The position numbers and the translations under genes are program-made. A stretch of DNA of 7,260 nt, from assembly GCA_946479985.1 (NCBI GenBank), contig CAMLIF010000152.1, positions 1 to 7,260 of the forward strand. Direction: 5' to 3'. Below, piece after piece: positions 3,842 to 7,260 of this stretch (positions are counted from its first letter, which is position 1; each line of letters begins with the position of its first letter). The DNA comes from an uncultured Flavobacteriales bacterium. GTDB taxonomy: Bacteria > Bacteroidota > Bacteroidia > Flavobacteriales > Crocinitomicaceae. The notes beneath the pieces are model-generated. The model searched no databases. It saw nothing but the letters and a program-made list of their open reading frames with translations, and had not been told where the DNA came from.

Positions 3842-6292
3842 ATGAAAACAACGATACTTTCTTTGTTCATCGTATTGATGAGCTTTTTTGCTTCGGCACA
3901 GGAATCCGTAACGTATCAGAAACCACCCAAAGAAATTCTGGACCTGGTTGATGTGGAACGTGCTCCGTTAGTGACAACGGATAGTAAAAAAATGAACCTG
4001 GTTTATTTGTACAGCCCGATGTATAAAACCATTGAAGAAGTTTCTGAGACAGAAATGAAGTTAGCCGGACAGCGAATTAATCCTAAAACAAATATGGTTT
4101 CGGGAGCCCGTTATTATACTAAAATGACTATTCAACTGAACAGAACCGGTGAACCGCGAATGGTGACAGGTTTGCCTTCCAATGCGAGGCTGGTGAATAT
4201 TTCCTGGAGCCCGGATGAACAATACCTGGCTTGCGGAAACATTGTTGAAGAAGGGGTGGAATTGTGGATTATTGAAGTGAAAACACAAGTAGCCAGAAAA
4301 ATATTTGATGCCAGAATCAACGGAAATTTAGGTTCGTTCTACAGCTGGCTTGCTGATTCGAAAGCATTATTAGTTCATGTTCTTCCAGCCAAACCGAAAT
4401 ATACAGATGCAGTTTCTACGGTTCCTTCAGGACCATCTGTTTCTGTAAGTGATGGTGGGAAAGGGCAGAACAGAACTTATCCCGATTTGTTGAAAAACCA
4501 AATCGATGAGAAGAATTTTGAATTGATGGCTACTTCTGAGCTGTGGAAAGTGGATTTGAACGGAACCGCAACAAAATGGATGAACGCCGGACTTTATACG
4601 CGCGAAATGTGCTCTCCCGACGGAAATTATATTTTGGTCAGTACGCTTCAAAAACCATTCTCGTACTCGGTTCCCTGGTACAGCTTTGCTATTAAAACGG
4701 AAATCTATGATTTGAAAGGAAAGATAATCCGGGAAGTTGAAAACAGACCTGTTTTAGATAAACTTCCAAAAGGATTTATGGCAGTGGAAAGTACCAAACG
4801 CTCTATTTCATGGCGGGCTGATGAACCGGCAACTTTGATTTATGTTGTTGCACTTGACGGAGGTGATCCGGAAGTGAAAGTCGATTTCAGAGATGAGGTT
4901 TTTACCTGGAAAGCGCCGTTTACTAATTCTGATCTGAAATCGTTTGTGAAAACACCGCAGCGCTATGCCGGTATTTTGTGGGGAAATGCAACAACCTGTA
5001 TTGTTTACGATTCGTGGTACAATACCCGGAATGAGAAAACCTACTTATTTAACCCGTCTGAAACCGGAAAAGGATTGACAGTTCTTTTCGACAGAAGTTC
5101 GCAGGACGAATATTCCAACCCGGGAAATTTTGAAACAACAAGAAACCAATACAATCGCCCGGTTTTGGAATTGAACGGAATGGAAACCTATATGATTGGC
5201 GAAGGTTTTACTGACAAAGGACAGTTCCCGTTTGTGAACCAGTTTAATCTGCAGACGAAGGTCACCAAGAACATTTACAGATCCAAATACACCGATAAAC
5301 TGGAATCAATTTCCGGGATCATCGATATTAAAAAGGGAGAGTTGCTGGTCCGCATTGAATCACCGACAGAATATCCGAATTATTACGTTCGCAAAACAAG
5401 CGGTAAAGCTGCACCTATTGCACTTACACAGTTCAAAAATCCGTTTGCGGCAATGAAGGGAATTACGAAAGAAGTGATTACGTACAAACGCGCAGATGGG
5501 CTCGATTTAACAGCAACTTTGTATTTACCTGCCCGTTTCGATGCGAAAAAAGGCACTCAAACAACAGGGGCCTATGTATGGAAAGGCGAAAAACTGCCTA
5601 TGATCATGTGGGCGTACCCACAAGAATTCAAGGATAAAAGCAGTGCTGCGCAAAACACGAAGAATCCGAACGAGTTTATTTTCCCGAACTATGGATCGCC
5701 TATTTATTGGGTAATGCGCGGTTACGCCGTTTTGGATGATGCTTCTTTCCCTATAGTTGGTGAAGGAGACATACAACCGAATGATTCGTTTATTGAACAA
5801 TTGGTGTCAAATGCAAAGGCGGCAATTGATGCGGTAGATTCATTGGGTTATATCGACAGGAGAAAAGTTGCTGTTGGCGGGCATTCGTACGGAGCATTTA
5901 TGACGGCAAACCTATTAACGCATTCAGATTTGTTTGCTGCCGGAATTGCACGGAGCGGAGCTTACAACAGAACACTTACTCCATTCGGATTTCAGGGTGA
6001 AGAGCGCAATTATTGGGATGCGAAAGACACTTACAATGAGATGTCGCCGTTTAACTATGCGGATAAAATGAAAACACCGTTGTTATTGGTTCACGGTGAA
6101 AACGACAATAATTCCGGGACATTCCCTATCCAGAGTGAACGCTATTACCAGGCTTTAAAAGGATTCGGAGCGCCGGTTCGTTATTTGGTGCTGCCGAAAG
6201 AAAGTCATGGTTATGCAGCCAAAGAATCTATCCTGCATTTGTTGTGGGAACAAGATCAGTGGTTAGAGAAATATGTGAAGAACAGACCTTAG
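3842..6292 (+). CDS. Secreted S9-family serine peptidase, glutamyl endopeptidase-like (S9D type)
   Basis: An 816-residue prolyl-oligopeptidase-family enzyme with a signal peptide (1-19, predicted cleavage ASA|Q20), so periplasmic or exported. Residues about 50-530 form the beta-propeller that gates access, with blade-like repeats such as ISWSPDEQYLACG (120-132). About 545-816 is the alpha/beta-hydrolase domain. The catalytic triad is Ser682 in VGGHSYGAFMTANLL, Asp755 in HGENDNNSGT and His789 in KESHGYAAKES. The flanking sequences IARSGAYNRTLTPFGFQ (702-718) and the GGHSYGAFM nucleophile elbow are, from memory, those of the S9D branch that includes the plant chloroplast glutamyl endopeptidase, which cuts after Glu. 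Length fits that branch. Specificity is inferred from resemblance, not from binding-site residues. The likely job is breakdown of peptides in the envelope. The ATG at 3842 is supported by the signal peptide; no Shine-Dalgarno. It stands alone, divergent from the redox operon, and is followed by a convergent gene. Confidence 0.93.
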   Translation: MKTTILSLFIVLMSFFASAQESVTYQKPPKEILDLVDVERAPLVTTDSKKMNLVYLYSPMYKTIEEVSETEMKLAGQRINPKTNMVSGARYYTKMTIQLNRTGEPRMVTGLPSNARLVNISWSPDEQYLACGNIVEEGVELWIIEVKTQVARKIFDARINGNLGSFYSWLADSKALLVHVLPAKPKYTDAVSTVPSGPSVSVSDGGKGQNRTYPDLLKNQIDEKNFELMATSELWKVDLNGTATKWMNAGLYTREMCSPDGNYILVSTLQKPFSYSVPWYSFAIKTEIYDLKGKIIREVENRPVLDKLPKGFMAVESTKRSISWRADEPATLIYVVALDGGDPEVKVDFRDEVFTWKAPFTNSDLKSFVKTPQRYAGILWGNATTCIVYDSWYNTRNEKTYLFNPSETGKGLTVLFDRSSQDEYSNPGNFETTRNQYNRPVLELNGMETYMIGEGFTDKGQFPFVNQFNLQTKVTKNIYRSKYTDKLESISGIIDIKKGELLVRIESPTEYPNYYVRKTSGKAAPIALTQFKNPFAAMKGITKEVITYKRADGLDLTATLYLPARFDAKKGTQTTGAYVWKGEKLPMIMWAYPQEFKDKSSAAQNTKNPNEFIFPNYGSPIYWVMRGYAVLDDASFPIVGEGDIQPNDSFIEQLVSNAKAAIDAVDSLGYIDRRKVAVGGHSYGAFMTANLLTHSDLFAAGIARSGAYNRTLTPFGFQGEERNYWDAKDTYNEMSPFNYADKMKTPLLLVHGENDNNSGTFPIQSERYYQALKGFGAPVRYLVLPKESHGYAAKESILHLLWEQDQWLEKYVKNRP

Positions 6293-6409
6293 AGGAATTG
6301 AAAATTATGCTTCCTCCCTTTGAGAAAAGAAAGCGAAGATTTTGAAGATCAAACGTTAGTGCCGGGAGGAGTGAGGAGGATGGTAGAGTTTCGATAACAA
6401 TCTGAAAGT

Positions 6410-6443
6410 CCTCCCCCTTAGTCCCCCTCCAAAGGGGGAGACC
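6410..6443 (+). repeat. G/C-rich interspersed hairpin element, copy 2
   Basis: The second copy of the element at 421-453, in the opposite orientation: both begin CCTCCCCCTTAGTCCC in their own direction. CTCCCCCTT (6411-6419) pairs perfectly with AAGGGGGAG (6432-6440), a 9-bp stem around a 12-base loop. The loop and arms differ slightly from copy 1, but changes keep the outer stem. It lies between two convergent genes, the peptidase and the DUF2461 gene, and could act as a bidirectional transcript end. The T-rich tract TCTTTTCCTTTTTC at 6451-6464 on the plus side is about ten bases away, too far for a standard terminator. Confidence 0.72.
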
Positions 6444-6466
6444 CTAATGCTCTTTTCCTTTTTCGA

Positions 6467-6940
6467 TTACATCAATGGCTCCCCATTCGCATCTGTAGTT
6501 AACACTTCGCTCATGTAATCGAAGAATGGACGCAGCGCGCGGAACGTTTCGTTTAACTTCTCTGCAAAATCAGTTGCAAGAACTTCTTTGTCGGTGAAAT
6601 TGTGTCGTAATATGAATTGCTTGTAACGAAGAAGATTTATTGCAGGGTGATCTTTCGCGTAACCTTTCGGAGCTGTTTTTACCTGCTCGCCTCTTAGTTC
6701 TCCGAACGTTTTTACTATTTCGGGTCGAGAAAGTATTTCGTTCCATTCTTCATAGTTGAAATCAATGTCTTCGCGAATCCGTTTCAGATCTTCAGGGCTT
6801 GGCGAGAAGAATCCGCCGGCCATAAAACTGTTTCCCGGTTCCAAATGAAAATAATATCCGCCGCGAAGCGCTGACGTTGCACGGCTGAAGCGCATCCCGA
6901 AATGTGTTTTGTAAGGGGCTTTGTCTTTTGAAAAGCGTAC
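6467..6940 (-). CDS. DUF2461 family protein, N-terminal part missing
   Basis: The recognisable product is about 157 residues, from VRFSKDKAPYKTHFG (start of the visible part) to a TAA at 6469-6467. Family features are RFSKDKAPYKTHF, GGYYFHLEPGNSFMAGGFF, PEDLKRIREDID, and the PKGYAKDHPAINLLRYK block with a C-terminal helical end (RALRPFFDYMSEVL). The DUF2461 (TIGR02453) family has no established biochemical function that I know. Family members are about 220 residues, so roughly 65 N-terminal residues are missing. The same minus-strand frame runs on to an ATG at 7021, but residues 1-27 of that longer frame are the antisense of a different, high-GC gene and do not look like this family: the expected RD before VRFSKDK is replaced by FI. 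I therefore end the real gene at 6940 and treat the rest as a join artefact. The retained part has no frameshift. It converges on the peptidase gene. Confidence 0.85.
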   Translation of the reverse strand, partial: VRFSKDKAPYKTHFGMRFSRATSALRGGYYFHLEPGNSFMAGGFFSPSPEDLKRIREDIDFNYEEWNEILSRPEIVKTFGELRGEQVKTAPKGYAKDHPAINLLRYKQFILRHNFTDKEVLATDFAEKLNETFRALRPFFDYMSEVLTTDANGEPLM

Positions 6941-6941
6941 G
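6936..6941. other. Probable chimeric junction between two genomes
   Basis: DUF2461 coding on the minus strand is family-like up to about 6940 and stops being so immediately beyond. Metallophosphoesterase coding on the plus strand is plausible from about 6942 onward. The palindrome CGTACG occupies 6936-6941, exactly at the change. Base composition rises from about 40% to 64% G+C across this point. The exact base of the join is uncertain by a few positions. Confidence 0.75.
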
Positions 6942-7260
6942 ATGAAACAGGTGTTCCCCGATCTGCCGATGGACGACGGCTTCGTCCAATATGTGATCGA
7001 CGAACCTGAAGTGCGGATCATCGTGCTCGATACGCTCGATCCAGGCCATCATGGCGGCGCCTTCTGCCGCCGCCGTGCGGGCTGGCTCAGGGCCCGGCTC
7101 GTTGAGGTGCCCGGCAAGCCGGTGCTGATCGCGCTCCATCACCCCCCGATCGATACAGGCATCCCGTGGATGACCGCGCATCCCGGCGAGCCTTGGGTGG
7201 CGATGCTCGACCAGGCGATTGGCGAGCGCCCGAATGTGATGATGATTTCCGGCCATATCC
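6942..7260 (+). CDS. Metallophosphoesterase, Icc/CpdA cyclic-nucleotide phosphodiesterase type, internal fragment
   Basis: An open plus-strand frame of 106 codons that runs off the window end. It reads like the middle of a class of calcineurin-type phosphoesterases related to CpdA/Icc and GpdQ, which hydrolyse cAMP or phosphodiesters with a two-metal centre. Visible features are DDGFVQYVIDE (11-21), VRIIVLDTLDPG (24-35), metal-binding ALHHPPIDTG (64-73) and ISGHI at the right edge (102-106), where the GHxH motif begins but is cut. The upstream metal-binding parts (D-x-H, GD, GNHD) are absent: the sequence to the left is DUF2461 from another genome. The ATG at 6942 is just the first in-frame Met and not a real start. 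Codons end mostly in G or C, quite unlike the rest of the window, and suggest an alphaproteobacterium such as a sphingomonad. The family call is fairly sure; the source taxon is a guess. Confidence 0.8.
   Translation, partial: MKQVFPDLPMDDGFVQYVIDEPEVRIIVLDTLDPGHHGGAFCRRRAGWLRARLVEVPGKPVLIALHHPPIDTGIPWMTAHPGEPWVAMLDQAIGERPNVMMISGHI

Noticed and set aside
5525..5800. Antisense 91-residue frame inside the peptidase gene, and other short frames opposite the main genes
   Set aside because: They lie wholly within well-supported genes, show no recognisable domains and have no start context of their own.
6312..6370. TCCTCCC (6312-6318) and GGGAGGA (6364-6370) as a second hairpin after the peptidase gene
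   Set aside because: The 7-bp arms are 45 bases apart in a purine/pyrimidine-skewed spacer; the match is easily accidental and weaker than the nearby repeat element.
6467..7021. Full 184-residue minus-strand frame as an intact DUF2461 gene
   Set aside because: Residues 1-27 are the antisense of high-GC metallophosphoesterase coding DNA and do not resemble the family, which should show an RD before VRFSKDK and about 65 further N-terminal residues.
6792..7256. Minus-strand 154-residue frame at the right end
   Set aside because: It runs antisense to the metallophosphoesterase fragment and crosses the junction into a different frame of DUF2461; its His/Arg-rich product is typical of an antisense reading of GC-rich DNA.

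Overview
The window looks like Bacteroidota DNA, most likely from a flavobacterium-like organism, with a short stretch of unrelated high-GC DNA joined to its right end. The signs of Bacteroidota in 1-6940 are: roughly 40% G+C (a sampled line, 4921-4980, is 25/60); no Shine-Dalgarno sequences before the starts; a TAnnTTTG-type -7 box (TATTTTTG, minus strand, 3587-3580); and four secreted proteins whose predicted signal-peptidase cleavage leaves Gln as the first mature residue.

Layout from left to right. 1-372 is the C-terminal M domain of Ffh, the SRP54 GTPase, cut by the window edge. 373-484 is intergenic and holds a G/C-rich hairpin element. 485-1045 (+) is a cytosolic protein with a transglutaminase-like Cys/His/Asp arrangement. 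It converges, one base apart, on a three-gene minus-strand operon running from 3565 to 1047: a secreted rhodanese-thioredoxin fusion, a secreted protein of unknown function, and a secreted transglutaminase-like protein that starts at TTG. 3566-3841 is the divergent intergenic region, with a promoter candidate for the operon and two spaced inverted repeats. 3842-6292 (+) is a secreted S9-family serine peptidase that resembles the glutamyl endopeptidase (S9D) branch. 6293-6466 is intergenic and holds a second copy of the hairpin element in inverted orientation. 6467-6940 (-) is a DUF2461 protein lacking its N-terminal third.

Near 6940 the DUF2461 reading is broken. From there to 7260 the DNA is about 64% G+C (193/300 over 6961-7260) and encodes, on the plus strand, the interior of a proteobacterial-looking metallophosphoesterase of the Icc/CpdA type. 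Both genes lack their 5' parts and meet head to head, which fits a chimeric assembly better than natural gene transfer.

Working together: the clearest functional unit is the minus-strand operon. All three products should act outside the cytoplasm. A thioredoxin-like CPPC domain is co-transcribed with a seven-cysteine mature protein that needs a reduced catalytic Cys, so a maintenance role is a reasonable inference but unproven. The peptidase is divergent from this operon and may share its regulatory region. I do not see a clear new defence, mobile or biosynthetic system here. The points most worth checking are the join at 6940, the redox/transglutaminase operon and the inverted pair of hairpin repeats.
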